From Vibrio metoecus (lineage in GTDB: Bacteria; Pseudomonadota; Gammaproteobacteria; Enterobacterales; Vibrionaceae), in the NCBI RefSeq assembly GCF_009665255.1, contig NZ_CP035687.1, positions 806,001 through 870,000 of the forward strand: 64,000 nucleotides of DNA, in the 5' to 3' direction. The position numbers and the translations under genes are program-made. The notes under the pieces are model-generated. The model worked only from the letters and a program-made list of their open reading frames with translations. It had not been told where the DNA came from and did no database searches. Positions 34,280 through 42,942 of this stretch are shown here, piece after piece. Position 1 is the first letter of the stretch. The number at the start of each line of letters is the position of its first letter.

Positions 34280-35795
34280 ATCCGCCGCATTCACCATAAC
34301 ATTTCGGTTTCCTGGGGCATACGGCTCCGCGTGAGCAGATGAGTCTGGCGTCACCCTCAATACCACGTTCAACCCAGTTGATATTGAGAATTTTGGCGAT
34401 GGTACGTAAATCACGCTTGATGGGCGCTGGTATGGCCGTTGTTCCTCCTTTTTGTACACAACTCATTTTCAATTCCTGAGCTATCGCAAGCGCATCGCCA
34501 CCTTGGGCATTAATTGCCGGGTTAAGATCGATGCCAGCGCACAGCACCCGATTGTTCCCCGCAGGATCGATCACATTAATCGATTCACAGCAATAAATCC
34601 GTGGTTCGTCACCAACGGTAAGAATGGAGATCTGCGCTGAACTATCATTTTGTGGTTGTGAAAGTCTACGAAATACCGCCCAATGCTGGCATGGATCGTT
34701 CACCTTACGCATATTGCCCCAAGGGAGGGGAATGCCATTTCCTCGATAAACGGCTTTGAGTTTCCCTTCACCATAAGCATCAAAATAATGCCAATGTGGA
34801 TAAGGCGAAACGACGGTCATTCGCCGCATTGCGACTGAAGGCGATACTCCAGCCTTTTGATGCACGCTGATTTCATAACCATTACGATCCAGCAATTGTC
34901 TAAAAGGCACTTTAGGGCAGAGTAGGGCTCCTGCAAAAAAACTGGACTCAAAATCCCGCCACGCTTGCAGAATATCTTGCGAGTTAAGCTCAGAAGATGG
35001 GGAAGTGTCGACCATTTCATCCCAACCTTGAGTATGTCCGACCGACAAAACACTTTTTAAGCCGTCTTTGTTGTGCAACACATTGTGTCCAATATACACC
35101 GCAAGGTCATATTTAAGCCGTGTGGGGTATTCACGCAGAATTTCATTCAAGTAAATGCGGCCGGGGGGCTCAAAGAATGAAGTGACTAACTGCTTTGCAC
35201 TGACACCCAGCTCATCGGTAACATCATGGGGAGTGCGCTTGACCCAGCGCACGTCTAAACCAAGACTTTTGGCAATATCCAGCAAATCTGTGACTGACAA
35301 ATTAAGGCGTTTTAGGCCTACTTCTTCAGCGGCACGCTCTAGATCGGGGAAGTGATTCTGCAAGCTTTCTTGATGGGCTCGTATTAATAGGTGGGCAAAT
35401 TGACGTCCTGTGATCCCCGTTTGAGACAGCATCTCAGGGATGGCAATTTGTAAGATGTCATTAGAAAAAAGAAAACTAGGCTCAAGCGCCATACCGCTGA
35501 TCCCGCCTCGGTTGCCTTTTTCTGGCGTGATGTCCACTTGTTCAGGTTCGTCATCGAGAAACCAAATCGGATCTTTTTGAAAAACTTCCGCGATCACTTC
35601 CAGCATTTCGACACTTGGTACCCGTTTTCCACGCTCAATCATTGAAAGGTAAGACACAGAAGGAGCGTATTCTGGACTGACACGAACACAACGAGCAGAA
35701 AGATCCTCCATCGTTAAGTGGTTTCTTTTCCTCAGATTTCTGACTTTAGTTCCCAGAAAATGGGACTGCCGAACTAAACTTTTAGACACACTCAT
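34278..35795 (-). CDS. XRE-family regulator with DUF3612 domain and C-terminal cysteine cluster
   Basis: 505 residues. An N-terminal Cro/CI helix-turn-helix (about 10-75; LGTKVRNLRKRNHLTMEDLSARC, YLSMIERGKRVPSVEMLEVIAEVF), then a long domain with an IrrE/DUF955-like segment (KYDLAVYIGHNVLHNKDG) and a C-terminal part resembling short-chain acyl-CoA regulators (HWHYFDAYGEGKLKAVYRGNG, DDPCQHWAVFRR-like). The last 20 residues hold four cysteines (C-x5-C-x5-C-x3-C), perhaps a metal or Fe-S site. Divergent from the gene at 35943, with three direct repeats between them that are likely its operator. Function inferred from the family only. Confidence 0.82.
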   Translation of the reverse strand: MSVSKSLVRQSHFLGTKVRNLRKRNHLTMEDLSARCVRVSPEYAPSVSYLSMIERGKRVPSVEMLEVIAEVFQKDPIWFLDDEPEQVDITPEKGNRGGISGMALEPSFLFSNDILQIAIPEMLSQTGITGRQFAHLLIRAHQESLQNHFPDLERAAEEVGLKRLNLSVTDLLDIAKSLGLDVRWVKRTPHDVTDELGVSAKQLVTSFFEPPGRIYLNEILREYPTRLKYDLAVYIGHNVLHNKDGLKSVLSVGHTQGWDEMVDTSPSSELNSQDILQAWRDFESSFFAGALLCPKVPFRQLLDRNGYEISVHQKAGVSPSVAMRRMTVVSPYPHWHYFDAYGEGKLKAVYRGNGIPLPWGNMRKVNDPCQHWAVFRRLSQPQNDSSAQISILTVGDEPRIYCCESINVIDPAGNNRVLCAGIDLNPAINAQGGDALAIAQELKMSCVQKGGTTAIPAPIKRDLRTIAKILNINWVERGIEGDARLICSRGAVCPRKPKCYGECGG

Positions 35796-35797
35796 TT

Positions 35798-35834
35798 TGT
35801 AAAATTCACATTGTAAAATTTTTGTTGTGAAATT
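35798..35834. promoter_or_regulatory. Three direct repeats upstream of the XRE/DUF3612 gene
   Basis: TTGTAAAATT at 35798-35807 and 35811-35820 and TTGTGAAATT at 35825-35834, spaced 13 and 14 bases. They start three bases upstream of the regulator's ATG and lie between the two divergent genes. Similar TTTGnAAA-like elements are bound by related acyl-CoA-responsive XRE regulators, so autoregulation is likely. Confidence 0.5.
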
Positions 35835-35942
35835 GTAGTCAAAAATCCGCTAGTCTACCAAGTAAGCGAAGTCACAAATCCGGCGAAAAGATCGCCAGTG
35901 TCTTTGCAGAAAAATCAATTTGATCTGGATGAGGGAACAACG

Positions 35943-36521
35943 ATGAACATGCTGACGTTTGATAAAACAGAAATCCAACACCAAAACAAACCCTTTATCG
36001 CTGAAGCTGTGTTCGCCGTAGAAACGGTCGCTGCCAATCAGCAACGTGAGAAGCAAATCAAAGCGAAACAACTGCTGGATAGACTTTTTCCGCTAGAAAG
36101 TGGTACGCATCAAGATGTGACCGCATATGTCATTGATTACAATCACTTGCTGGCTTACTTCCATGATGGTCGTCATAGTGGCTTGAAATACCCTAAGCAA
36201 TTTGTAGCGTTTAATGGTAGCAAAGAAAATCCGAGTCACATTGTATTTCGTGATGGGCAAGGGAGTCATGTTGAGCTGACGTTAGGTTGTCAACGAGGGA
36301 CTGGGTGTATTGAATTGCGCGAAATTGCCGATATTCAATTAGAAACCTGTACCGTGTTGAATCATAGCGACGAACAGATGCAACCGAGTACCACTATTCG
36401 CCATTGGGTCAGTTTGATTAAAGGTGATGAGCAAGGCCGCCCACAGGCACGAATTGAAGAAAAAGAATATACCGCACGTAATGGTGATGAGTATTTCTTG
36501 GGTGATTGTTTCGCTCATTAA
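35943..36521 (+). CDS. Hypothetical protein divergent from the DUF3612 regulator
   Basis: 192 residues from the ATG at 35943 (AGGGA upstream). Soluble, no signal peptide. Features: a helical region with QQREKQIKAKQLLDRLFPLESGTHQDVTAYVIDYNHLLAYFHDG, then YPKQFVAFNGSKENPSHIVFRDGQGSHVELTLG and a final beta-rich part ending EYFLGDCFAH. I have a faint memory of homologs being labelled malate synthase-related, but I see no malate synthase catalytic residues and it is far too short for that enzyme. Likely regulated by the divergent XRE protein. Confidence 0.65.
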   Translation: MNMLTFDKTEIQHQNKPFIAEAVFAVETVAANQQREKQIKAKQLLDRLFPLESGTHQDVTAYVIDYNHLLAYFHDGRHSGLKYPKQFVAFNGSKENPSHIVFRDGQGSHVELTLGCQRGTGCIELREIADIQLETCTVLNHSDEQMQPSTTIRHWVSLIKGDEQGRPQARIEEKEYTARNGDEYFLGDCFAH

Positions 36522-36540
36522 TTGAAAGCATAAAACGCAA

Positions 36541-36577
36541 AAAAGCCAAGAGTGCAGGTGTGCTCTTGGCTTTTTGT
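36541..36577 (+). terminator. Rho-independent terminator
   Basis: Stem AAAAGCCAAGAG / CTCTTGGCTTTT with a 10-base loop and T run, 20 bases after the stop at 36521; the A run at its start may let it serve the convergent cyclase gene too. Confidence 0.85.
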
Positions 36578-36620
36578 ATGGGGATGACGCCGTGTATTCT
36601 AAGACCTTATATGGATGGCG

Positions 36621-37640
36621 TTAAATGGGCATCACTCGGTTACGGCCTAGGTTTTTCGCGTCATACAGTAATGCATCTGCTCTTTCGACTAAGGACTCTA
36701 AAGAATCGCCATCGATTTTCTCTACGACTCCAAAAGAGGCAGTGATGCTGCCGACAGACTCGCCACTTCGTCTATCTTTCACCGTCAGTTTCTCAATTGA
36801 ACGTCGCACTGACTCTGCAAACTGTCGCGCGATCCGCATCGATTTACGGGGGGCAATCAGTGCAAACTCTTCTCCACCATAGCGATAGGCGGTAACGCCA
36901 TCACGACACAGACTTTGTAGGCGTTTAGCTATCGCACGAATGATTTGGTCACCAAACAAATGGCCGTAGGTATCGTTGAGGATTTTAAAATGGTCAATAT
37001 CAAGCATGATTAAGCTGACGGGATGGCCAGCATGGATCAACGTAAACATATCGCCATCGAAGGCTCGTCGATTATAGAGGCCAGATAAGCTATCAAACAG
37101 CGCATCTTTTTGAACTTTTGCTAGCTGTTCTTTCAGCAGTGAAATTTCTTGCGTGGCAGCATTCAGTTGATTATTCAAAAAATTGGTTGAGTGGCGAATA
37201 TCTTTAGATTCACTGACCAACTGACGGATTACCGTCATCACCTCTTCAATGGAAAGATTATCTTGCTCAACTCTTTCTAACTCTTTAAAGCTTTTATCTA
37301 TGATGTTGGCAAAGGCACTTGTGTCGCTGAGAGTGTCTGTCATCGAGCTACTGATCTCGCCTAATAAAACTTCAACATTGGCGCGCAACTGATTGATATT
37401 TATCTCAGCTTTTGTCGCAATGTATTGCTGATATAAATGCTCGCCCGAGGCTGGGGGGCAAAGACCAAAATTGTTCAGTATGCTATCCATCTCAGTGTTG
37501 AGTTGTGGATTTGCTTGATCAACATAGGTATACCACAATGCATAATTCGCGGGTGTGGCTGCTACGTGATGCTTCATCATCAACGGAACCGCTTTTTTTA
37601 AGTTAGCAGTGGATTTTTTGAAATCTTCAGTCGTCATCAC
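36621..37640 (-). CDS. Soluble diguanylate cyclase (GGEEF)
   Basis: 339 residues with no membrane helix. An N-terminal helical domain (about 1-165; KKAVPLMMKHHVAATPANYALWYTYVDQANPQLN, then a coiled coil ending LLKEQLAKVQKDALFDSLSGLYNRRAF) leads into a GGDEF domain with DIDHFKILNDTYGHLFGDQII and signature RYGGEEF. The inhibitory RxxD is absent (RDGV at that place), so product inhibition should be weak. This fits VCA0956, the cyclase widely used experimentally to raise c-di-GMP in Vibrio cholerae (from memory). The input signal is unknown. Confidence 0.92.
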   Translation of the reverse strand: MMTTEDFKKSTANLKKAVPLMMKHHVAATPANYALWYTYVDQANPQLNTEMDSILNNFGLCPPASGEHLYQQYIATKAEININQLRANVEVLLGEISSSMTDTLSDTSAFANIIDKSFKELERVEQDNLSIEEVMTVIRQLVSESKDIRHSTNFLNNQLNAATQEISLLKEQLAKVQKDALFDSLSGLYNRRAFDGDMFTLIHAGHPVSLIMLDIDHFKILNDTYGHLFGDQIIRAIAKRLQSLCRDGVTAYRYGGEEFALIAPRKSMRIARQFAESVRRSIEKLTVKDRRSGESVGSITASFGVVEKIDGDSLESLVERADALLYDAKNLGRNRVMPI

Positions 37641-37843
37641 TTCATTCGAATATGCAAGATATCTTCATAAACTTAAGATTAGCGGATTTAAGGCAGAAAC
37701 GCTGCAAAATTGTTTTGCCTGAACGGCAGGTCACGTTTTTTAAGATATTGATGTGTCGTTAACCACTGTAGCCCAATGGTTGTAAGCGTTGAAAGCGGTA
37801 GCTGAAGGGCGAGGCGTCGAACATTCAGACAGGGAAAAGGGCG

Positions 37844-38353
37844 ATGGATGTTGTGGATAGAGTGCAAAGAGAGTGGGCGAATGAAAACCCTGAGTTAAAT
37901 ACGTTACCGATGTCGGTGATAGATCGCTTACTACGAATTACCAAGCGTGTTGAGCGGTTGATGATGGGATTTTATCAGCAAGTTGGGCTAACGGCGGGAG
38001 AGTTTGAAGTATTAATGACTTTGCGTCGAGTTGGAGCTCCGTATTGTTTGACCCCTTCTGATTTGCAAGCCAGTTTATTGTTGAGTTCAGGTGCGATGAC
38101 CAACCGCCTAAATCGTTTGGAACAAAAAGGCTTACTAACGAGGGGCATGAGTATCTATGACCGGCGTAACGTTGAAGTGACTCTCACCGAGAAAGGGGTA
38201 TGCCGTGTAGAAGTATTACTGTTGGAATACGTGGCTTTGCAAGAACAGTTACTGTCGGGATTTTCTGCCGAGGAGCAAGAGAGTTTATCAAATCAGCTAC
38301 GAGTGTGGCTGCGGCATTATGAGAAATCTTGGCACGATATATGGCCATTTTAA
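37844..38353 (+). CDS. MarR-family transcriptional regulator
   Basis: 169 residues with the MarR winged helix-turn-helix (about 60-125): FEVLMTLRRVGAPYCLTPSDLQASLLLSSGAMTNRLNRLEQKGLLTRGMSIYDRRNVEVTLTEKG. Helices at both ends form the dimer interface. It has a longer N-terminal tail than typical MarR (QREWANENPELNTLPMSVIDRL), as in the TamR/PecS-like group. No adjacent divergent target gene; the neighbours are a cyclase and cheV. Ligand and targets unknown. Confidence 0.85.
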   Translation: MDVVDRVQREWANENPELNTLPMSVIDRLLRITKRVERLMMGFYQQVGLTAGEFEVLMTLRRVGAPYCLTPSDLQASLLLSSGAMTNRLNRLEQKGLLTRGMSIYDRRNVEVTLTEKGVCRVEVLLLEYVALQEQLLSGFSAEEQESLSNQLRVWLRHYEKSWHDIWPF

Positions 38354-38428
38354 TGCTATCGGCAGCGATCTCGACTTGCGTATAAGTATGAATCGAGATG
38401 CTGCCACAAGTATTGGGTAAGCAGGGCT

Positions 38429-39349
38429 TTAATGTACTTTTAAACGCTGACTTTCCAGTTTCTTTGCGCCACGCAGCATTGCCTCAATCAACTCGGTAGC
38501 GTTGAACTTTTCCAGTGCTTCATGTGCGCCAACTTGATGCGCACGGTCAACACAGATTTCACTGGAAAGAGAAGTGTGCAAAATGCAATAAGCATGGTTG
38601 AGCTGTGAATCATTTTGAACTTCAAACGCCAATTCATAGCCATCCAATCCTGGCATTTCAATATCGCTAACGAGAATATCAATCGCACGATGCTGCTGCG
38701 CCATGTCGCGCATCAGATCAATCGCATCACTACCATTTTTGCAAATTTGGTAAGGTATATTGATGCTATCTAAAGCGTCGGAGAGCTGCTTACGTGCAAT
38801 TGAAGAATCATCCACCAATAAAATATGCAAGGGTTTCAGGCGCTCTCGCTCAATATCTGTCAGCATGGGTACTTTAGACGATTCATACTGCGGATAAATC
38901 TTAGAAAGCAGTAATTCAACGTCGAGCAGCTGCACAATCTTATCTTGATAGCGAGTGATGCCAGTAACAAAAACATCATGCCCTGCAGTGGACGGTGACG
39001 ATTCGATGTGGCGCCAATCGCACTCGATGATTTTCTCAATAGTGCGCACCATAAACGCCACCACAGTGCGCAGGCAATCGGTGACAATCAGGTAGCATTT
39101 TTGATATTCACTCGGTTGTATTGGGCGAAAACCAATCGCAGCCGCCATATCGATGACCGGAACCGTTAAATTACGTATCGTGACGGTGCCGATGACATGG
39201 TGATGCGAATAAGGGATTTGAGTCATTGGTTGATAAGTGACAATTTCCCGGACTTTTAGTGTGCCAATAGCGAAAAGTTGCTGCTGGGCACTGAGTGTGA
39301 ACATCAACATTCCTTGTGATTGGTTCGCTTTACTGACGACTTTAGCCAT
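38429..39349 (-). CDS. cheV: Chemotaxis coupling protein CheV (CheW-receiver fusion)
   Basis: Links chemoreceptors to CheA and allows adaptation through phosphorylation. 306 residues: CheW-like domain (about 15-155; FAIGTLKVREIVTYQPMTQIPYSHHHVIGTVTIRNLTVPVIDMAAAIGF) and a C-terminal receiver domain (about 170-295; ILLVDDSSIARKQL with the acidic pair, then the phospho-acceptor Asp in ILVSDIEMPGLDGYEL). Vibrio cholerae has several cheV genes; this one sits alone, as in VCA0954 of memory, close to three chemoreceptors in this window. Confidence 0.92.
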   Translation of the reverse strand: MAKVVSKANQSQGMLMFTLSAQQQLFAIGTLKVREIVTYQPMTQIPYSHHHVIGTVTIRNLTVPVIDMAAAIGFRPIQPSEYQKCYLIVTDCLRTVVAFMVRTIEKIIECDWRHIESSPSTAGHDVFVTGITRYQDKIVQLLDVELLLSKIYPQYESSKVPMLTDIERERLKPLHILLVDDSSIARKQLSDALDSINIPYQICKNGSDAIDLMRDMAQQHRAIDILVSDIEMPGLDGYELAFEVQNDSQLNHAYCILHTSLSSEICVDRAHQVGAHEALEKFNATELIEAMLRGAKKLESQRLKVH

Positions 39350-39522
39350 AATGTTTTCTTTATCTGATCGAACTCTTACTTATACTAACCGAAATTACCG
39401 TATCAGCAACGGAATGGCTTGAATTTAGCCGATAATCGGTAGATTTGCTTTGATCTCAGCCATGCGTTTACATTTATTGTTGTTCGGGTACACTACGCGG
39501 CTCGATAAAGCAGGGGGAAAAT

Positions 39523-39801
39523 ATGGCTCGTACCGCGGCAGCTTTGCATATTCTGGTAAAACATAAAGAGCAAGCAGACGACATTTTAGCTCAACTGAAA
39601 AAAGGCGCTAAGTTTCACGTTTTAGCCAAAAAATACTCGCTTTGCCCTTCTGGTAAAAAAGGTGGTGATCTGGGCGAGTTTCGTCAGGGGCAAATGGTTC
39701 CTGCGTTTGATAAAGCCTGCTTTCAAGGTGAAGTATTGACACCTCAGTTAGTCAAAACCAAATTTGGTTGGCATGTCGTTAAGGTGTTGTACCGCACGTA
39801 A
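39523..39801 (+). CDS. ppiC: Peptidyl-prolyl cis-trans isomerase C (parvulin)
   Basis: Single-domain cytosolic parvulin that speeds proline isomerisation in protein folding. 92 residues, the exact family length. Marks: AALHILVKHKEQADDILAQLKKGAKFHVLAKKYSLCPSGKKGGDLGEFRQGQMVPAFDKACF and the end KTKFGWHVVKVLYR. Followed by the long non-coding region ahead of vpsT. Confidence 0.94.
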   Translation: MARTAAALHILVKHKEQADDILAQLKKGAKFHVLAKKYSLCPSGKKGGDLGEFRQGQMVPAFDKACFQGEVLTPQLVKTKFGWHVVKVLYRT

Positions 39802-40723
39802 ATCAAAGGGTGTTATCGCCAACGTTTTAGGGCTCCCCGAACGATGTATTGTTTTGACCTTTCTGAAATTGAAAATCCGGACTACCCAAGTAGACCGGAT
39901 TATGAACCGTGTTATTAAGTTATCCCGTTAAAAAACGATCCGTCTGTCAGCGGTTTGTGTCATCGCTTCAGGTTTTTCGGAAAGATGGTAATGGTGATCT
40001 TATGTCGCAATTCAAAGGGTGGAGAGTGATATAAATTAGCGAGTCTAGGATAGTGACCTGAATATTATGTCATTACTTATTCTAGCATATTACCTTTATT
40101 GAACTGGCCGATTATCGTTATCAGCTGCCCCAGTAATGTTACGAGCGATTTTAAAATGTTGTAACGGATAAGTTGGTTATTCTATTTTTTGGAAAAATAG
40201 TGAAGTCTTTATGATAATTTTCAAAATAGAAAATCGGCTCAAAAATGAATACTCAATTTGAGATGAGCCTTTCTGTAATATAACCATATATTCATGTCTG
40301 AGGAATCAGGCAAATATATAAGCAAAAAGAATTAAATTCCGTTCTCTAGTGAGTCTGAAATAAGAATGTCATTGCACAGACATAGGAATGTGCTTTTCAT
40401 GTTGTTGAGACTAACTAAACCTCCTTTTGAAAGCCATTTGTCGCATGTTCGATACGTTAAGAAATGAATAAAAGCGAATAAATACGAATTTTGATGCACA
40501 CTCCCTTAACAATCTTCTAAGAAACTGATTTTATATATCAATAAGATATGCGTGTTGCTGTCTGATATTCTTAATATTGAGATTTTATCTTAAGCTCATG
40601 AATTACACAGATTAATTTTATGATTGAAATCGGTTCATCGGTTGTCTTAATTTCTGAACATTGACTTCCCTTTTCTTAACGTTAGTTTTAATCATGTTCG
40701 CTTGATGTGTTAGGAGGGGTGAA
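39802..40723. promoter_or_regulatory. Long AT-rich non-coding region upstream of vpsT
   Basis: 922 bases with no credible gene. The vpsT promoter lies here; VpsR, AphA, VpsT and HapR are known to act on it. I see a HapR-like half site TATATCAATAA (40534-40544, matching the right half of the HapR motif), the ribosome site AGGAGG just before vpsT, a hairpin AATCCGG / CCGGATT (39874-39901) without a T run, and a nested inverted repeat GGCTCA ... TGAGCC (40236-40269) followed by TTTCTG that might end a short transcript. The length is far beyond a normal promoter. Confidence 0.6.
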
Positions 40724-41398
40724 ATGAAAGATGGGAACAAACTAAACGTTAGATTGCTTTCTGATGTTTGTATGCAATCCAGATTATTGAAAGAAGCGTT
40801 AGAGTCCAAACTTCCCGTGGTGCTGGAAATCACACCATTTTCTGAGTTGTGGCTAGAAGAAAATAAACCTGAAAGCCGTAATATCCAGATGTTGTTGATT
40901 GACTATTCCAGGATTTCAGATGATGTTTTAACGGATTACAGCTCGTTTAAACATATCAGTTGTCCCGAGGCGAAAGAGGTGATTATTAATTGTCCTCAGG
41001 AGATTGAACACAAACAGCTTTTCAAATGGAACAATCTTGCGGGTGTCTTTTATCTTGATGACGATATGGATACGCTCATCAAAGGTATGAGTAAAATTTT
41101 GCAGGATGAAATGTGGCTCACACGGAAGTTAGCTCAGGAATATATCCTTCATTATCGTGCAGGTAACTCAGTGGTTACTTCGCAGATGTACGCAAAATTA
41201 ACGAAAAGAGAGCAACAAATCATTAAATTGCTCGGTAGTGGTGCGTCTAATATTGAAATCGCAGACAAGCTCTTTGTGAGTGAAAATACAGTAAAAACGC
41301 ATCTACATAATGTATTTAAGAAAATTAATGCCAAAAATCGTTTGCAGGCACTGATTTGGGCGAAAAACAATATCGGTATTGAGGAAGTGAATTCTTAA
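40724..41398 (+). CDS. vpsT: VpsT, c-di-GMP-binding biofilm regulator (LuxR/CsgD family)
   Basis: Master activator of vps exopolysaccharide and matrix genes; binding of c-di-GMP dimerises it and enables DNA binding. 224 residues: N-terminal receiver-like domain lacking the phospho-acceptor, and a C-terminal LuxR-type helix-turn-helix (about 155-215; LTKREQQIIKLLGSGASNIEIADKLFVSENTVKTHLHNVFKKI). The c-di-GMP motif is exact: W131-L-T-R134, with I141 used for the dimer interface. AGGAGG lies upstream of the ATG. This is VCA0952 of Vibrio cholerae (from memory); known to be activated by VpsR and AphA and repressed by HapR. Confidence 0.97.
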   Translation: MKDGNKLNVRLLSDVCMQSRLLKEALESKLPVVLEITPFSELWLEENKPESRNIQMLLIDYSRISDDVLTDYSSFKHISCPEAKEVIINCPQEIEHKQLFKWNNLAGVFYLDDDMDTLIKGMSKILQDEMWLTRKLAQEYILHYRAGNSVVTSQMYAKLTKREQQIIKLLGSGASNIEIADKLFVSENTVKTHLHNVFKKINAKNRLQALIWAKNNIGIEEVNS

Positions 41399-41441
41399 TC
41401 TGCTTCGCCCTTTCCTATTTACAACGCTGAGAAAAGTATCA

Positions 41442-41474
41442 AGAAGGCCGTTATGCACGGCCTTCTTTGTTTTT
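41442..41474 (+). terminator. Rho-independent terminator of vpsT
   Basis: Stem AGAAGGCCGT / ACGGCCTTCT, 5-base loop, then TTGTTTTT. Confidence 0.88.
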
Positions 41475-41489
41475 ATCTGAGCATCGGCG

Positions 41490-41810
41490 CTACTCAACAA
41501 CGACAGCCGTGCCACTGATGGAAACCATCAACATGCCATTGGTTTTACCGAAAGTTTCATAGTCTAAATCAATACCGACCACGGCATTGGCACCTAATGC
41601 TGCGGCTTGCTGCTGCAACTCTTCTAGGGCTAGGCTGCGGGCTTTTTCTAATTCACGCTCATACGTTCCGGAGCGGCCACCCACAATATCGCGGATCCCT
41701 GCAAATAGGTCTTTAAAAATATTGGCTCCGAGGATGGCTTCACCCGCAATCACTCCGCAGTAACGGACAATGCGTTTACCTTCAACGTTTGGCGTGGTTG
41801 TGACAATCAT
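41490..41810 (-). CDS. YbjQ/UPF0145 family protein
   Basis: 106 residues starting MIVTTTPNVEGKRIVRYCGVIAGEAILGANIFKDLFAGIRDIVGGRSG, the hallmark of the UPF0145 (heavy-metal-binding YbjQ) family, a small protein that forms pentamers in solved homologs. I use the ATG at 41810 (AGGAAAG upstream), not the longer frame to 41870. Function unknown. Convergent with vpsT. Confidence 0.88.
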   Translation of the reverse strand: MIVTTTPNVEGKRIVRYCGVIAGEAILGANIFKDLFAGIRDIVGGRSGTYERELEKARSLALEELQQQAAALGANAVVGIDLDYETFGKTNGMLMVSISGTAVVVE

Positions 41811-41984
41811 GTTCTTTCCTTTATTCAGCGAGATGCTTGTTGGATTATCAGGCCGCAAATAAGTTCCCAATCAGGTGTTGAGTCTATCCATCAGGAATAT
41901 TGATCTTGGAGATTAATAACTCGAATTGCTGAGTGCGATTAAGCCAGATATAACGCGCATCTTATTGTTCATGTAGTGAGAATC

Positions 41985-42593
41985 ATGGCGTTAGACGCAT
42001 TAATGGATGCAATTGCAGACCGAGGTTGGTATGTGTGGGACGATTTTTTGAACCCACAAGAAGTGCAAGCACTACGAGAGTGTGTTCCTGAACATTGGAA
42101 ACGGGCACGCATTGGAAGAAACGAGGAGACACAACGCGCAACGGATATTCGCAGTGACAAGATTCAGTGGTTAGATCTTTCAATGGGGCAACCTATCCAA
42201 GACTACTTAGAACGGATGGAGCAGATCCGACGTGAAGTGAATCGTCATTTCTTTTTAGGACTGTTTGAGTACGAAGCACACTTCGCGAAATATGAGGCGG
42301 GTGACTTCTATCTTAAGCATCTCGATTCTTTCCGAGGCAACGAAAACCGCAAATTAACCACGGTGTTTTACCTCAATGAACAGTGGACGCCCGCCGATGG
42401 CGGTGAGCTAAAAATCTATGATTTACAGGACAACTGGATTGAAACGTTAGCTCCGGTAGCGGGGCGTTTGGTGGTGTTTCTTTCTGAACGTTTTCCCCAT
42501 GAAGTGCTGGAAGCACATGCAGATCGTGTGAGTATCGCGGGTTGGTTTCGTACCAATGGGGTGAGTGGTAATAAACTGGATATTGCTAGTTAA
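41985..42593 (+). CDS. 2-oxoglutarate/Fe(II) oxygenase of prolyl-4-hydroxylase type
   Basis: 202 residues with the jelly-roll dioxygenase fold. Iron ligands H112 and D114 (KHLDSFRGNENRKLT) and H172 (ERFPHEVL); 2-oxoglutarate is probably held by R181 or by the arginine in GWFR. The motif FYLNEQWTPADGGELKIY is typical of the P4H-like superfamily that includes EF-Tu prolyl hydroxylase (PPHD) of Pseudomonas. Substrate unknown, perhaps a ribosomal protein or translation factor. Start at the ATG 41985; a GTG three codons upstream is an alternative. Confidence 0.82.
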   Translation: MALDALMDAIADRGWYVWDDFLNPQEVQALRECVPEHWKRARIGRNEETQRATDIRSDKIQWLDLSMGQPIQDYLERMEQIRREVNRHFFLGLFEYEAHFAKYEAGDFYLKHLDSFRGNENRKLTTVFYLNEQWTPADGGELKIYDLQDNWIETLAPVAGRLVVFLSERFPHEVLEAHADRVSIAGWFRTNGVSGNKLDIAS

Positions 42594-42644
42594 CCATCCA
42601 CAAACGGCTTGAAGCGGCAACACCAAGTCATCCGAATATAAAAC

Positions 42645-42677
42645 ACAAGGCAGCTCGCCACAGCCGTGCTGCCTTGT
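42645..42677. terminator. Shared terminator hairpin between convergent genes
   Basis: Perfect 10-bp stem ACAAGGCAGC / GCTGCCTTGT with a 13-base loop, midway between the oxygenase gene and the convergent rof-like gene. T runs are weak on both sides. Confidence 0.6.
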
Positions 42678-42692
42678 ATCGTTCAATGTGGG

Positions 42693-42938
42693 TTATTTGA
42701 AATGAATAACAGAGAAATGGGGCTGTTCACTTAAGGCTTCCATTGAACTTAACTGCCCAGTTTCGAGCAACCACGTCTCTTCTTCACCACGAAGTTCAAT
42801 GCACTCCTGCTTTTGGCTATTACGCTGGGTATCGGACGCGACACCGTAGTACACCTCACCATTTTTCATTGTTAATTTGACTGGCAGATGGAACAAACAG
42901 GCCAGTTCAATGTAATCGTATTGACTGCAGCTAACCAT
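42693..42938 (-). CDS. Rof-like protein (possible Rho-binding antiterminator)
   Basis: 81 residues. The start CSQYDYIELACLFHLPVKLTMKNGEVYYGVASDTQRN aligns with E. coli Rof (YaeO), which binds Rho and blocks its entry onto RNA, including the DY-LELAC-HHL core. The C-terminal half is less similar. The gene begins four bases after the speG stop, so the two are co-transcribed. Rho inhibition is inferred from the family. Confidence 0.75.
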   Translation of the reverse strand: MVSCSQYDYIELACLFHLPVKLTMKNGEVYYGVASDTQRNSQKQECIELRGEEETWLLETGQLSSMEALSEQPHFSVIHFK

Positions 42939-42942
42939 GTTT

